Source: Pedobacter sp. L105 (GTDB lineage Bacteria; Bacteroidota; Bacteroidia; Sphingobacteriales; Sphingobacteriaceae). Taken from it: a stretch of DNA of 64,000 bases. Positions 9,475-20,000 of the stretch are shown here, piece after piece. Both the position numbers and the translations under genes were made by a program. The notes under the pieces are model-generated. The model was given only the letters and a program-made list of their open reading frames with translations. It ran no database searches and was not told the DNA's origin. Location of the stretch: contig NZ_LMUP01000016.1 of the NCBI RefSeq assembly GCF_009765875.1, positions 66,534 through 130,533 on the forward strand, in the 5' to 3' direction. Each line of letters begins with the position of its first letter. Position 1 is the stretch's first letter.

Positions 9475-9855
9475 AAATTCAGGTAAAAAATAGAGTAGGC
9501 GTTAACAATAGTTAAAAACAGATACTTTATTTACTGAATAAAGTAAATTATGTTTTACAGGTGAAACTTACCACTTTATTTCAATAAAAACTATATAATT
9601 CATCATTAAATAAGTTATAACTATTAAAATAACTTATTCTTTAACAATCCGTTAATCCACAATGAAACCTTTTGAAGTGAAATAGGATTCTCTGTTTTGC
9701 TATTCTGGCTACATTCACTCAAGGCACCTGTAGTTCCATGTTTAAAAAGATGACTTAAACCGGTCAAAGGTTCAATTGTAAATTTTGTGTTACCAGTTTT
9801 TTCAGAAACAACTATTCTGACCACGTTGCCAAAGGCAATCTTTAATTAAACAATT
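9475..9855. other. AT-rich intergenic stretch between divergent genes
   Basis: This 381-bp stretch holds the upstream regions of the secreted-protein gene (minus) and exbD (plus). Two things are visible: an inverted repeat at 9523-9545, and a 66-codon minus-strand frame at 9624-9824 starting with GTG (begins VRIVVSEKTGN). That frame has no recognisable homology and no clear initiation signal; it may be chance or the end of a lost gene. No consensus TAnnTTTG element was found here. Confidence 0.4.
9523..9545. repeat. 9-bp inverted repeat upstream of the secreted-protein gene
   Basis: TACTTTATT and AATAAAGTA are exact reverse complements separated by 5 bases. The repeat lies about 50 bp upstream of the start of the operon that includes the TonB receptor, where an operator would be expected. 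It could equally be a chance AT-rich palindrome. Confidence 0.4.
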
Positions 9856-10365
9856 ATGGCCGAGCTTAGCATTTCCCGAAACAAAAAAGAAACACCAAAA
9901 GTAGATTTAACCGCAATGGTAGATCTTGCATTTCTACTGATTACCTTCTTTATGTTAACCACGTCGTTAGCTAAACCTATTGCTATGAATATCGTTAAAC
10001 CAGAGGAGTCGGACGAGTTGCTCGATCTGGCGGCATGCAAAACCATGACCATCATATTGGGAAAACACGACAGGGTAGCCTGATATCTGGGTATTCCCCG
10101 AGAAAGCCAGCCTGTTATTGAAGATTATCGTCAAATAAGACAATCTATTTTAAGAAACAAATTACAGGTGAGTGCCGCAAATCACAATGATATTAAAAAA
10201 TCATTGAGCATCATTATCAAACCTACCTCAGGCGCATCTTACAAAAACTTTGTCGACATTATGGATGAACTGAATATCACCAAAATCATCACCGCCCCGG
10301 CTATTGATGACAGTCATATCACTGATATTGAAAAGACCTTCATGAAACAAAATCAAATTCTATAA
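9856..10365 (+). pseudogene. ExbD/TolR biopolymer transport protein, interrupted by one in-frame TGA
   Basis: The frame opens with MAELSISRNKKETPKVDLTA and VDLAFLLITFFML, the cytoplasmic tail and single membrane helix of ExbD, including the Asp of the proton path (TAMVDLAF). At 10081-10083 a TGA stop is followed in the same frame by YLGIPRESQPVIEDYRQIR and a normal ExbD periplasmic domain to 10365. ExbD homologues usually carry an aromatic Trp-Tyr at this point, so TGG to TGA is the simplest explanation. ExbD works with ExbB and TonB to energise outer membrane receptors. There is no exbB or tonB beside it, so this is a solitary copy that may be dispensable. A sequencing error is the main alternative. 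Confidence 0.85.
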
Positions 10366-11087
10366 TTAAGGATAAACCTTCACCACCGCTTTGCTGCTAA
10401 TATCCGAATGGTTGATTAGACAGTAAAGAATAAAATCCAAGATTATAATTCATTGCATAATTTAACTTGGTTTAGCAAAAACATACACCTGTAAAGTTAT
10501 TTGCCGGATTTACAAAATTGTCAGCTGAGCAGCTGACTGTAAAAAGAAATGGCATGAATTTTTTTTCACTTTGAGAACGTTTAAAATAGAACAAATATGG
10601 ATCTGACTAAATTATCTCTTTAAAATGATTTAGCAAAACAATATTAAATATTGGTAAATGATGTCTAAACAACGAAACTTTAATCAAAATTTAATGCTAA
10701 CTAAATTTTCATGGTTTCAAACCCAAACTTACCGTGTCATGACTAAAGCGAGGCAGGAAAACCTCGTTAAATAAGGCCAAAAACTACAATGAGAATATAA
10801 AAGATGCTCTTTCTCAACAAATTGGATCAAAAGTTTGTAAATATGATAAAATTGATCTTTCTTTAGAATAGCATCGCCTAAAACACATAATCACCGTAAC
10901 AATATCAATGCAGTTGACACACAAACAGGATGTTAATAAAAATGTTACCCAAACCATTATTTGTTTTACACACCTTTACACCATGCCTCTCATAATTGGG
11001 ATGAATTAAATAATGAACATATAAATTATCTCTTTAAAAATACACAGTAAAGATTTATTTATTAAAAATGCTAAATAGCGTATTTTA
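10366..11087. other. AT-rich intergenic region upstream of the efflux operon
   Basis: No coding frame of note was seen in these 722 bases on either strand. It contains an 18-bp palindrome at 10520-10537 and several short A/T-rich repeats. It must hold the promoter of the TolC-like gene, but no TAnnTTTG element stands out close to its start, and there is no adjacent regulator gene. It could include degraded sequence that I cannot identify. Confidence 0.4.
10520..10537. repeat. 18-bp palindrome GTCAGCTG-AG-CAGCTGAC
   Basis: Two perfect 8-bp arms are separated by 2 bases in otherwise AT-rich sequence, about 550 bp upstream of the efflux operon and 155 bp after exbD. The very short loop fits a protein-binding palindrome better than an RNA terminator, and no T-tract follows. 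Function unknown. Confidence 0.45.
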
Positions 11088-12542
11088 ATGGCGAACAACT
11101 TTTTTGAAGACGGTAAATCCCGTCTCTTTTTACTTACCGGAAGTTTGATTTTTTTATCTCTGATCTCACAGGCCCAAGTTAAAAAGACAGCTAATGTGAA
11201 CTCTCCGGTAACCGTTCCGGATACTTCCAAAAGTTTATTTATGTCTGTAAACCCACAAGACAGCAATAAACAATCTTTAACACTCAGACAATGTATAGAA
11301 TATGCACTGGTTCATCAGCCGGCGCTAAACAGATCGTTAGTAAATGAGAGTATTACCAGGGAAACAAATAAGGTAAACCTTGCGGCCTGGTTGCCACAGG
11401 TAAGTGCATCGGGCAACTTACTGCACTATATTCAATTACCTAGCAACAGCAGCACATTGAATACCGGATCAAATATTGGAGGAACAAGTACTGCTATATC
11501 CACAAAGGGACAAAGCATATCCAATACATTTATTCCAGGTGTAACCGCTTCACAGGCAATCTTCAGCCCGAATCTATTATTGGTAGCTAAAACTGCTCCG
11601 CTATATGTTACCCAGGCACAACAGGTCACAGACAGCACCAAAATATTCCTGGTAACAGCGGTAAGCAAATCATTTTATAATGTATTGCTTACCCTGGAGC
11701 AAATTAATGTTTTAAAGGAAGACACTACGCGTTTGGGTCAGAACCTTCGTGATACTTACCATCAGTATAAAGGTGGTATTGTTGATGAAACTGATTATGA
11801 AGAAGCAGATATAACTTTAAACAATTCAAAGGCACAACTTAGACAGGCTACGTTAAATGTTAGCCCTCAATATGCCGATTTAAAACAATTGATGGGTTAT
11901 TCGCCAGAAAAGGAATTTAACGTAAGTTTCGACACCTTAGAAATGGCAAGGAACATACACATCGATACACTTGAGCAACTGCAATATGAAAAACGTATTG
12001 AATTTAAACAGATCGCTACGAATAAACAGTTGCAAACACAGCTGATAAAGTATTACAAATATGCCTTTATGCCTACCCTATCGGCTTTTTATAATTATAA
12101 TCTGGCTTTTGAAAACAACAAGTTATCTGATATATTCAACAACTCTTATCCCAACTCTTTAGTCGGGCTGACATTCAGCATACCTATTTTTACAGGATTC
12201 GCCAGAACGCATAGTGTCAGGAAAGCAAAGCTGCAGGAGCAACTGCTCAACCTGGATGAAATAGACCTGAAATCGCAGATATTTAAGGAGTACACTACTT
12301 CATTGGCCAATTATAAAGGCAACTACTATAACCTGCAGTTATTGCAGAAAAATGTAAACACGGCAAAACGTGTATACTTTGTAGTCAACTTACAATACAA
12401 ACAGGGAATTGTACCCTATCTGAATGTAATTACTGCAGAATCAAATTTGATTTCATCAGAAATAAGCTATATAAACGCCCTTTTCCAGGTACTGTCTAAC
12501 AAAGTAGACCTGCAGAAAGCTATGGGAAATATCACCTATTAA
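11088..12542 (+). CDS. TolC-family outer membrane efflux channel
   Basis: A 484-residue protein with an N-terminal hydrophobic export signal (residues about 12-30) and two OEP repeats, each with long coiled-coil stretches: the LRQCIEYALVHQPALNRS opening and the matching half from about residue 295. SFYNVLLTLEQINVL and QYKQGIVPYLNVITAE are typical TolC/OprM signatures. It would form the trimeric duct of a tripartite pump. It is the first gene of the cluster, followed after 23 bp by the periplasmic adaptor. The ATG at 11088 comes after a very AT-rich leader; the unusually hydrophilic first 11 residues leave some doubt about the exact start. Confidence 0.9.
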   Translation: MANNFFEDGKSRLFLLTGSLIFLSLISQAQVKKTANVNSPVTVPDTSKSLFMSVNPQDSNKQSLTLRQCIEYALVHQPALNRSLVNESITRETNKVNLAAWLPQVSASGNLLHYIQLPSNSSTLNTGSNIGGTSTAISTKGQSISNTFIPGVTASQAIFSPNLLLVAKTAPLYVTQAQQVTDSTKIFLVTAVSKSFYNVLLTLEQINVLKEDTTRLGQNLRDTYHQYKGGIVDETDYEEADITLNNSKAQLRQATLNVSPQYADLKQLMGYSPEKEFNVSFDTLEMARNIHIDTLEQLQYEKRIEFKQIATNKQLQTQLIKYYKYAFMPTLSAFYNYNLAFENNKLSDIFNNSYPNSLVGLTFSIPIFTGFARTHSVRKAKLQEQLLNLDEIDLKSQIFKEYTTSLANYKGNYYNLQLLQKNVNTAKRVYFVVNLQYKQGIVPYLNVITAESNLISSEISYINALFQVLSNKVDLQKAMGNITY

Positions 12543-12565
12543 TAATATTAAAACAAACCCCCTCG

Positions 12566-13756
12566 ATGAATAGAGTATCATTAAATATCATCTTTTTAAG
12601 TTGTCTTATGCTCGGCGCCTGCAAGAAAAAGATGCCGCCTGAAAGTCCGGAAGTCCCTGTAAATTTAATGCAGGTAAACGAACAAAGTGTTTTATATTAT
12701 GACAAGTATCCGTCAACAACCCAGGCCTTAAGCCAGGTAGTCCTTTTACCACAGGTACAGGGTGCCATTACAGGGATATTCTTTACAGAGGGAAGTCATG
12801 TAACTAAAGGACAAAAGTTATATGAAATAGACACACGTATATACAAAGCTAATTATGATGCGGCAATAGCCAACCTGAGAGTTGCTCAGGGTACTTTGAC
12901 GCAATCGCAGCAAGATGCCGACAGATATGAATATCTGAATAAATATAATGCAGTAGCCAAACAATCTTATGACCATGCGGTAATTACCCTGCAAAATTCA
13001 AAGAACCTGGTAAGATCTGCTGAAGAAGCTGTTAAAAGTGCCAAAACTAATTTAAACTATGCCGTAGTAACCGCACCATTTAGCGGTCAGATAGGCTTTA
13101 GTGATGTGAAATTGGGAAATGTAGTTTCCGTGGGTACTACTCAACTCAATACCATTTCTACAGATGGCCCTATGGCAGTAGATTTTGTGGTTAACGAAAA
13201 ACAACTGCCCCATTTTGAAGAACTGCAGCGCACTTCAAAAAGCGCACCTGATTCATTGTTCACGATTTTGCTGGCAGATAACTCCCTGTACCCTTACACA
13301 GGAAAGATCAGCATTATTGACAGGGCGGTAGATTCTCAAACAGGATCTATCCGTGTCAGACTGGTATTCCCTAACCCTAAAAATATGCTGAAAGTAGGAA
13401 TGAGCTGTGTGGTAAGGGTGCATAACCAGGATACCAAACCTCAGATCATATTGCCGGGCAGAGCAGTTACAGAGCAAATGGGAGAATATTTTGTGTTTGT
13501 AGCTAAAGACAGTGTAATTAAAGATACTTCCGCTAAAAGCGATAAAGCAAAGTCAGACCCGAAAGCAAACCAGCCTAAACTGGTAGCCGTTCAGAAAAAG
13601 GTAATGACAGGACAGACCATCGGACCAAATGTAGTAATCAAAGGCGGCATCAAAACCGGTGATAAAATAGTGGTTGACGGCGTACAGGCTTTACATGACG
13701 GCTCACTCATCACCACAGAAAACAAGGTAGCACCTACAGTGGGCAAAGGACATTAA
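12566..13756 (+). CDS. RND efflux periplasmic adaptor (membrane fusion protein, AcrA-like)
   Basis: A 396-residue lipoprotein, lipobox Leu-Gly-Ala-Cys at Cys19. VVLLPQVQGAITGIFFTEGS is the first half of the lipoyl domain, a coiled-coil hairpin covers about residues 95-165, and NYAVVTAPFSGQIG is the second lipoyl half, followed by the beta-barrel and membrane-proximal domains. It bridges the inner membrane pump and the TolC channel. An acid/Lys/Ser-rich insertion near residues 316-335 (DTSAKSDKAKSDPKANQP) is unusual and probably a flexible loop. It lies 9 bp before the first pump gene. Confidence 0.92.
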   Translation: MNRVSLNIIFLSCLMLGACKKKMPPESPEVPVNLMQVNEQSVLYYDKYPSTTQALSQVVLLPQVQGAITGIFFTEGSHVTKGQKLYEIDTRIYKANYDAAIANLRVAQGTLTQSQQDADRYEYLNKYNAVAKQSYDHAVITLQNSKNLVRSAEEAVKSAKTNLNYAVVTAPFSGQIGFSDVKLGNVVSVGTTQLNTISTDGPMAVDFVVNEKQLPHFEELQRTSKSAPDSLFTILLADNSLYPYTGKISIIDRAVDSQTGSIRVRLVFPNPKNMLKVGMSCVVRVHNQDTKPQIILPGRAVTEQMGEYFVFVAKDSVIKDTSAKSDKAKSDPKANQPKLVAVQKKVMTGQTIGPNVVIKGGIKTGDKIVVDGVQALHDGSLITTENKVAPTVGKGH

Positions 13757-13765
13757 GAATAAGAT

Positions 13766-16700
13766 ATGATTGCTAATACCTTTATTAAACGACCTGTAAC
13801 CGCAATAGTAATATCTATTGTACTGGTGATTACCGGTACCGTAAGTATTTTGCTGTTGCCAATAGATCAATACCCGGATATCACACCACCTATTGTACAG
13901 GTTAATGGTCAGTTTACCGGTGCCGATGCGCAGACTGTTGAACAGACAGTTGCCATTCCTATTGAAGAACAGGTAAACGGAACTCCAGGCATGGAATATA
14001 TGCAGAGTAACAGTACCAATAACGGCCTGATGTCAATGAACGTAACGTTCAAAATCGGAACCGATATTGATGTTGCTGCGTTAGATGTACAAAACAGGGT
14101 AAGTATCGCCACCCCTTTATTGCCTGCTGTAGTAAGCAAGCTGGGCCTCACCGTGCGTGCGGTAAATCCAAGTATGCTGATGATGGTGGCCCTTTACGCC
14201 CCAAAAGGGACGCATAACATTACCTTTTTAGATAACTACACTAACATATTTATACAGGATGCATTACTTCGCGTACCAGGAGTAGGCAGTATTAACCGCT
14301 TTACTGATGACTTCAGTATGCGGGTATGGATGAACCCCGAAAAGATGGCTGCTTACAGCTTAACCCCTTCGGACGTCATCGCTGCGCTAAATGCCCAGAA
14401 CGTGCAGGTAGCTGCAGGAACGGCTGGTGTACCTCCTCAGTCGTCCAGTCAGACTTATGAATTGGGTATCCTGGTAAACGGACGTTTAAGTAAGGTCTCT
14501 GAATTTGAAAATATCATTGTAAAAACTGTTCCTTCAACAGGCGCATTGATTTACATGAAAGATATTGCAAGGGTAGAACTTGGAAAGTTCACTTTCTCCA
14601 GTAACTCTTTTGTAGATGGAAAGCGTGCATCTTACCTGCAGATTTACCAGGCTCCGGGTAGTAATGCACTCGAGACTGCTAAAGGTGTATATGATCAGCT
14701 GGCCAAGTTAAAGCAAAGTTTTCCCGCAGACGTAGAGTATAGTGTTCCCTTTGAGTCGGTAACAGTAGTAAAGGTATCCATGCAGGATGTATTGGTTACT
14801 TTACTCGAAACACTGGCCCTGGTAGCCGTGGTAGTATACCTCTTCCTCCAGAATGTACGCTCTACCCTGATTCCTGTACTGGCTATCCCAGTATCTATTT
14901 TTGGTACGTTTTGCTTATTTATCCCCTTAGGTTTTACCATCAATACCCTAACCATGTTTGGTTTTGTACTGGCAATTGGTATTGTGGTGGATGATGCGAT
15001 TATCGTGGTAGAAGCTGTACAACATTATATCGACCATGATCATATGTCGCCCAAGGAGGCAACATACAAGGCCATGAAAGATATCTCTGCACCAGTAATT
15101 GCAATTGCATTGATTCTGGCGGCAGTGTTTGTGCCGGTAGGTTTTATACCGGGTATAGTAGGCCGCTTGTATCAGCAGTTTGCTATCACCATTGCGATAT
15201 CGGTAATGATTTCTGCTTTCATCGCCTTGTCACTGACACCTGCATTGTGTACGTTAATGCTAAAACCAACAGATCCTGAAAAAACAAACTCAGGTATCAA
15301 TAAGTATTTTACCAAGTTTAACAATTGGTTTCAGCGTGTTACAGACAAGTATACTAACGGTGTAAACAATAGTATTAAAGGAGCAAGATATATTATTATT
15401 TTACTCGTTTGTATTTGTGCCGGTACTTATTTCCTATTCTTAAAAAAACCAACCGGATTTATCCCTTCTGAGGATGACGGAAACTTATACGTTACTTTCC
15501 AGTTGCCGGCAGGTTCTTCTACTGTTGCCTCTGTTGACGTGATGAAGAGACTGATGAAGGTGATCGGCTCTACTCCTGGTGTTGGCCATTATGCGGCCCT
15601 ATCCGGATTAAACGTAGTTACCAATGCAAGTAATTCCAATAACGGTACCATCTATTGCCAGCTGAAACCATGGGATGAACGTAGCAAATCCAGTGAACAG
15701 GTACCAGAACTGGTAGGTGTATTAAAAAAACGAATTGAGGACGCCGGCATTAAAGATGCAAATGTAGAAGTTATACAGCCTTCGCCTTTACCGGGTGTAG
15801 GATCTACTGTAGGTTTCAGCATGCAGATAGAACAACGCAATACGACCGACAATCTACAGGATTTTGAAAAAGTAGTTAACAAGTTTATAGCCGAAGCCAA
15901 TAAAAATCCGGCTATCACTAAAGCCTATAGTTTCTATTCTGCCCATACCCCTACTTATAATTTAAAGGTAGACCGCGAGAAGTGCGAAAAATTAGGTATC
16001 AATATCGCGGATGTGTTTACTACGATCCAGGCTTATATGGGTAGTTTGTATATCAATGACTTCACCACTTATAACCGTACCTTCCACGTAGTAGTACAGG
16101 CCGATACCGCATTCCGTACTAAAATACAGGATATGAACAAGTATTATGTACGTAATTCGGCACTGCAAATGGTTCCGCTGGGTACACTGATCAGTTATGA
16201 GCCTACCCAGGCATCACCGCTGATCTCCCACTTTAACATTTTCAGAACTGCCGAAATTGATGGTTCTTCTTCAGAAGGATATAGCAGCAGCCAGTCGCTG
16301 GCAGCTTTACAGGAAATCGCCAAGAAAACGTTACCTGAAGGTTATGCATATGAGTTCTCCGGATTAAGTTATGAAGAGCAGAAAGCAGGTTCTACGACCA
16401 TCTATATTTTCATGTTCTCCATTACTTTCGTTTTCCTTTTCCTTGCTGCCTTATACGAAAGCTGGTCGGTACCTTTCTCCGTACTGCTTGCGGTTCCGGT
16501 AGGTGCATTTGGAGCGATAGTTGCCCTGATGCTGGTGCCAGACCTGACAGATAACGTTTATGCACAAATAGGACTGATCACTTTAATCGGACTTGCGGCA
16601 AAGAATGCGATCCTTATTGTTGAGTTTGCCAAGGTGAGGGTAGATATGGGTGAAGAACTGATCAAGTCGACCTTAGAAGCAGTTAGCCTGCGTTTACGAC

Positions 16701-17026
16701 CAATTATCATGACTTCCATGGCATTTATCCTGGGAGTATTGCCGTTAGTGTTTGCTACCGGAGCAGGTGCAGTATCCAGAAGAACAATTGGTTTAACCGT
16801 ATTGGGCGGGATGCTTGCCGCCTCTACCATCGCCATATTTATTGTGCCGGTACTATACGTGCTGATCACCCGTTTTTCATATGGTGCAGAAAGATTGCAA
16901 TGGTTGCAGGATCACCGCGATGAGCTGAAAGAAAAAGCCGAAAAAGTTGAGGCTCAGAGTATGGATGCTGAATTAGAGTACGAGATTGAAAAATCACGTG
17001 ACCTGAATAAAACTGATAAAGCATGA
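13766..17026 (+). CDS. RND multidrug efflux permease (AcrB-like), copy 1
   Basis: A 1086-residue HAE1-type RND transporter with 12 membrane helices in two repeats and large periplasmic loops. The proton-relay residues are visible: the Asp409-Asp410 pair in helix 4 (AIGIVVDDAIIVVEA) and the helix-10 Lys in GLAAKNAILIVEF. It exports hydrophobic compounds or antibiotics from periplasm or inner membrane using proton influx. Its stop codon overlaps the start of the second permease in ATGA, so translation is coupled. Copies 1 and 2 align without gaps for at least the first 410 residues. Confidence 0.95.
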   Translation: MIANTFIKRPVTAIVISIVLVITGTVSILLLPIDQYPDITPPIVQVNGQFTGADAQTVEQTVAIPIEEQVNGTPGMEYMQSNSTNNGLMSMNVTFKIGTDIDVAALDVQNRVSIATPLLPAVVSKLGLTVRAVNPSMLMMVALYAPKGTHNITFLDNYTNIFIQDALLRVPGVGSINRFTDDFSMRVWMNPEKMAAYSLTPSDVIAALNAQNVQVAAGTAGVPPQSSSQTYELGILVNGRLSKVSEFENIIVKTVPSTGALIYMKDIARVELGKFTFSSNSFVDGKRASYLQIYQAPGSNALETAKGVYDQLAKLKQSFPADVEYSVPFESVTVVKVSMQDVLVTLLETLALVAVVVYLFLQNVRSTLIPVLAIPVSIFGTFCLFIPLGFTINTLTMFGFVLAIGIVVDDAIIVVEAVQHYIDHDHMSPKEATYKAMKDISAPVIAIALILAAVFVPVGFIPGIVGRLYQQFAITIAISVMISAFIALSLTPALCTLMLKPTDPEKTNSGINKYFTKFNNWFQRVTDKYTNGVNNSIKGARYIIILLVCICAGTYFLFLKKPTGFIPSEDDGNLYVTFQLPAGSSTVASVDVMKRLMKVIGSTPGVGHYAALSGLNVVTNASNSNNGTIYCQLKPWDERSKSSEQVPELVGVLKKRIEDAGIKDANVEVIQPSPLPGVGSTVGFSMQIEQRNTTDNLQDFEKVVNKFIAEANKNPAITKAYSFYSAHTPTYNLKVDREKCEKLGINIADVFTTIQAYMGSLYINDFTTYNRTFHVVVQADTAFRTKIQDMNKYYVRNSALQMVPLGTLISYEPTQASPLISHFNIFRTAEIDGSSSEGYSSSQSLAALQEIAKKTLPEGYAYEFSGLSYEEQKAGSTTIYIFMFSITFVFLFLAALYESWSVPFSVLLAVPVGAFGAIVALMLVPDLTDNVYAQIGLITLIGLAAKNAILIVEFAKVRVDMGEELIKSTLEAVSLRLRPIIMTSMAFILGVLPLVFATGAGAVSRRTIGLTVLGGMLAASTIAIFIVPVLYVLITRFSYGAERLQWLQDHRDELKEKAEKVEAQSMDAELEYEIEKSRDLNKTDKA

Positions 17027-20000
17027 TCGCAAATACATTTATTAAAAGACCGGTAACAGCGATCGTTATATCGTTGGTATTGATGATCACAGGATTAATC
17101 TGTTTGAATAATCTTGCTGTTGATCAGTATCCGGACATTACACCACCCACAGTATCTGTTAGCGGTTCTTATACAGGTGCAGATGCGGAAACCGTGGAGC
17201 AAACAGTTGTTACCCCTATTGAAGAACAGGTAAACGGTACGCCTGGTATGGAATACATGCAAAGTACCAGTACCAATAGTGGTGGTATGAACGTAAAGGT
17301 GACTTTCAATATTGGCACCAATGTTCATATTTCTGCCCTGAATGTTCAAAACAGGGTAGGTATTGCTTCTCCGCTCCTGCCTGCGGTAGTGAGTAAACTG
17401 GGGCTAACCGTGCGTGCACGTAACCCTGATATGTTGCTGATGATAGCGATCTATGCACCAAAAGGCTCGCATAATATTACCTTCCTGGATAATTACACCA
17501 ACGTTTTTATTGAAGATGCGCTGTTGCGTGTTCCCGGCGTTGGTGATGTGAATACGCGTACAGATAATTTCAGTATGCGCGTATGGATGAACCCGGATAA
17601 GATGGCCTCTTATGGCTTAACGCCGGCCGATATCAGCGCCGCCTTAAACGCGCAAAATGTTTATGTTGCAGCAGGTGCTTCCGGTGCACCGCCACAACAG
17701 AACTCACAAAGTTTTGAAACTGGCATCCTGGTTAACGGCATGCTGAGCAAGGTACCGGAATACGAGAAAATTATTGTTAAAACCATCCCTTCCACAGGAC
17801 AGCTGGTTTACCTGAAGGATGTAGCCAGGATTGAACTGGGCAAGTTTACATTTTCAAGTAACAGTTTTGTAGACGGACACAGGGCTTCTATTCTTCAGAT
17901 CTATCAGACACCCGGCAGTAATGCGCTGGAAACAGCAGATAATGTGTATGCCGAACTGGCAAGGCTTAAGAAGGCCTTTCCGGCCGACGTAGATTATAAA
18001 GTACCTTTTGAATCGGTAACGATTATTAAAACATCTATAGATGAAGTGGTTGGTACTTTGGTAAAAGCACTGGCACTGGTAGCTATAGTGGTATTTTTGT
18101 TCCTTCAAAACTGGCGCTCTACCCTGATCCCTATTCTGGCGATACCAGTATCCATTTTATCTACTTTCTGCTTTTTTATCCCACTGGGCTTTACCATCAA
18201 TACACTAACAATGTTTGGTTTTGTACTGGCGATAGGAATCGTGGTGGATGATGCTATTATCGTCGTCGAGGCCGTACAGCATTATATCGATGAACAGCAC
18301 ATGACCCCTAAGGAGGCCACTTACCACGCTATGAAAGAGATTTCCGGGCCGGTAATAGCGATTGCCCTCATCCTGGCTTCTGTATTCGTTCCTGTAGGTT
18401 TTGTCCCAGGTATTGTAGGCAGGTTATATCAGCAATTCGCGATTACCATTGCTATATCGGTGATTATCTCCTCTTTCATTGCCCTGTCTTTGACCCCGGC
18501 ATTGTGTACGCTGCTGCTCAAACCAACTGATCACGACAAAAAGCAAAATTTACTGGACAAGTTCTTTACCTGGTTTAATAACTGGTTTGAGCGGATAACC
18601 TATAAATATTCAAACGGTGTAAAAAGCAGTATCAAACATGCGAGGTATATCGTTATCCTGCTGATTTGTATTTGTGCCGGCACCATCATGCTGTTTAAGA
18701 AAAAGCCATCAGGATTTGTGCCTTCTGAAGATGACGGGCGTTTATATGTTACCTATCAAATGCCTGAAGCCTCGTCAACTTCCCAGTCGGTTGAGTTAAT
18801 GACTAAGTTAATGAAAATCGTGGGAGAAACGCCTGGTGTAAACCATTATACGGCACTATCCGGCTTTAACATCCTTAATGGTGGGGCAAATTCCAATAAC
18901 GGAAGTATATTTGTCATGCTTAAACCCTGGGATGTACGTACCACAAGGGAAACGCGTGTTCCCGGTATCATGAAAGTCCTTAAGGAAAAAATTGCGAAAG
19001 CAGGACTGAAAAATGCAAGTATCGTAGTGATCCCCCCTCCTCCCATTCGTGGTATAGGGCAGGCTGCTGGCTTTAGTATGCAGATAGAACAGGGAAATGC
19101 AACAGATGATATACACACTTTTGAAAAAGTAGTTAACAAGTTTGTTGCGGATGCCCATAAAATTCCGGCAACTGCTGGTGCCTTTAGTTATTTCTCTGCA
19201 CATACACCAAGTTACGACCTGACGGTTGACCGTGAAAAATGCGAGAAGATGGGCGTGAGTATATCGGATGTATTCAGTACAATGCAGGCCTATATGGGTA
19301 GTATTTTTGTGAACAACTTCACGTTATATAACCGTACTTACCATGTGGTGATCCAGGCAGATACTGCCTACCGTGCACTGATTAACAATATGGATAAATA
19401 TTATGTCCGTAATCAGGCAGGCACGATGCTTCCGCTGAGTTCATTGATCACCTATAAACCAACTGTAGCAGCACCCTTAATCACGCACTTTAACATTTTC
19501 CGCTCTGCGGAAGTAGACGGTGCTATTCCTGAGGGATACAGTTCAGGACAGTCTATAGATGCACTTAAACAATTAGCACTTACTTCCTTACCGAGGGGTT
19601 ATACGATTGAGTTTTCAGGACTGAGTTATGAAGAGCTCAAGGCGGGCTCCACGACGGTCTATATTTTTATTTTCTCCATCACCTTTGTGTTCCTGTTCCT
19701 GGCGGCGCTATATGAAAGCTGGTCGGTACCATTTTCGGTGATGCTAGCCGTTCCAATCAGTGCTTTTGGCGCTATCCTGGCCCTAACCTGTATTCCACTG
19801 CTGACCAATAATGTGTATGCACAAATAGGACTGATCACGTTAATCGGGCTGTCTGCAAAAAATGCAATCCTGATTGTAGAATTTGCCAAGCTAAGGGTAG
19901 ACCGCGGAGAAGAGCTGGTAGCATCTACCATTGACGCTGTACGTTTACGTTTAAGGCCTATTATCATGACTTCCCTGGCCTTTATATTGGGTGTACTACC

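Noticed and set aside
9624-9824. 66-codon minus frame upstream of exbD as a real gene
   Set aside because: GTG start, no family recognised, no supporting context; kept only as a remark in the intergenic entry.
10168-10365. Second half of exbD as an independent gene
   Set aside because: It continues the same frame directly after the TGA and lacks the membrane helix; it is the rest of one interrupted gene.
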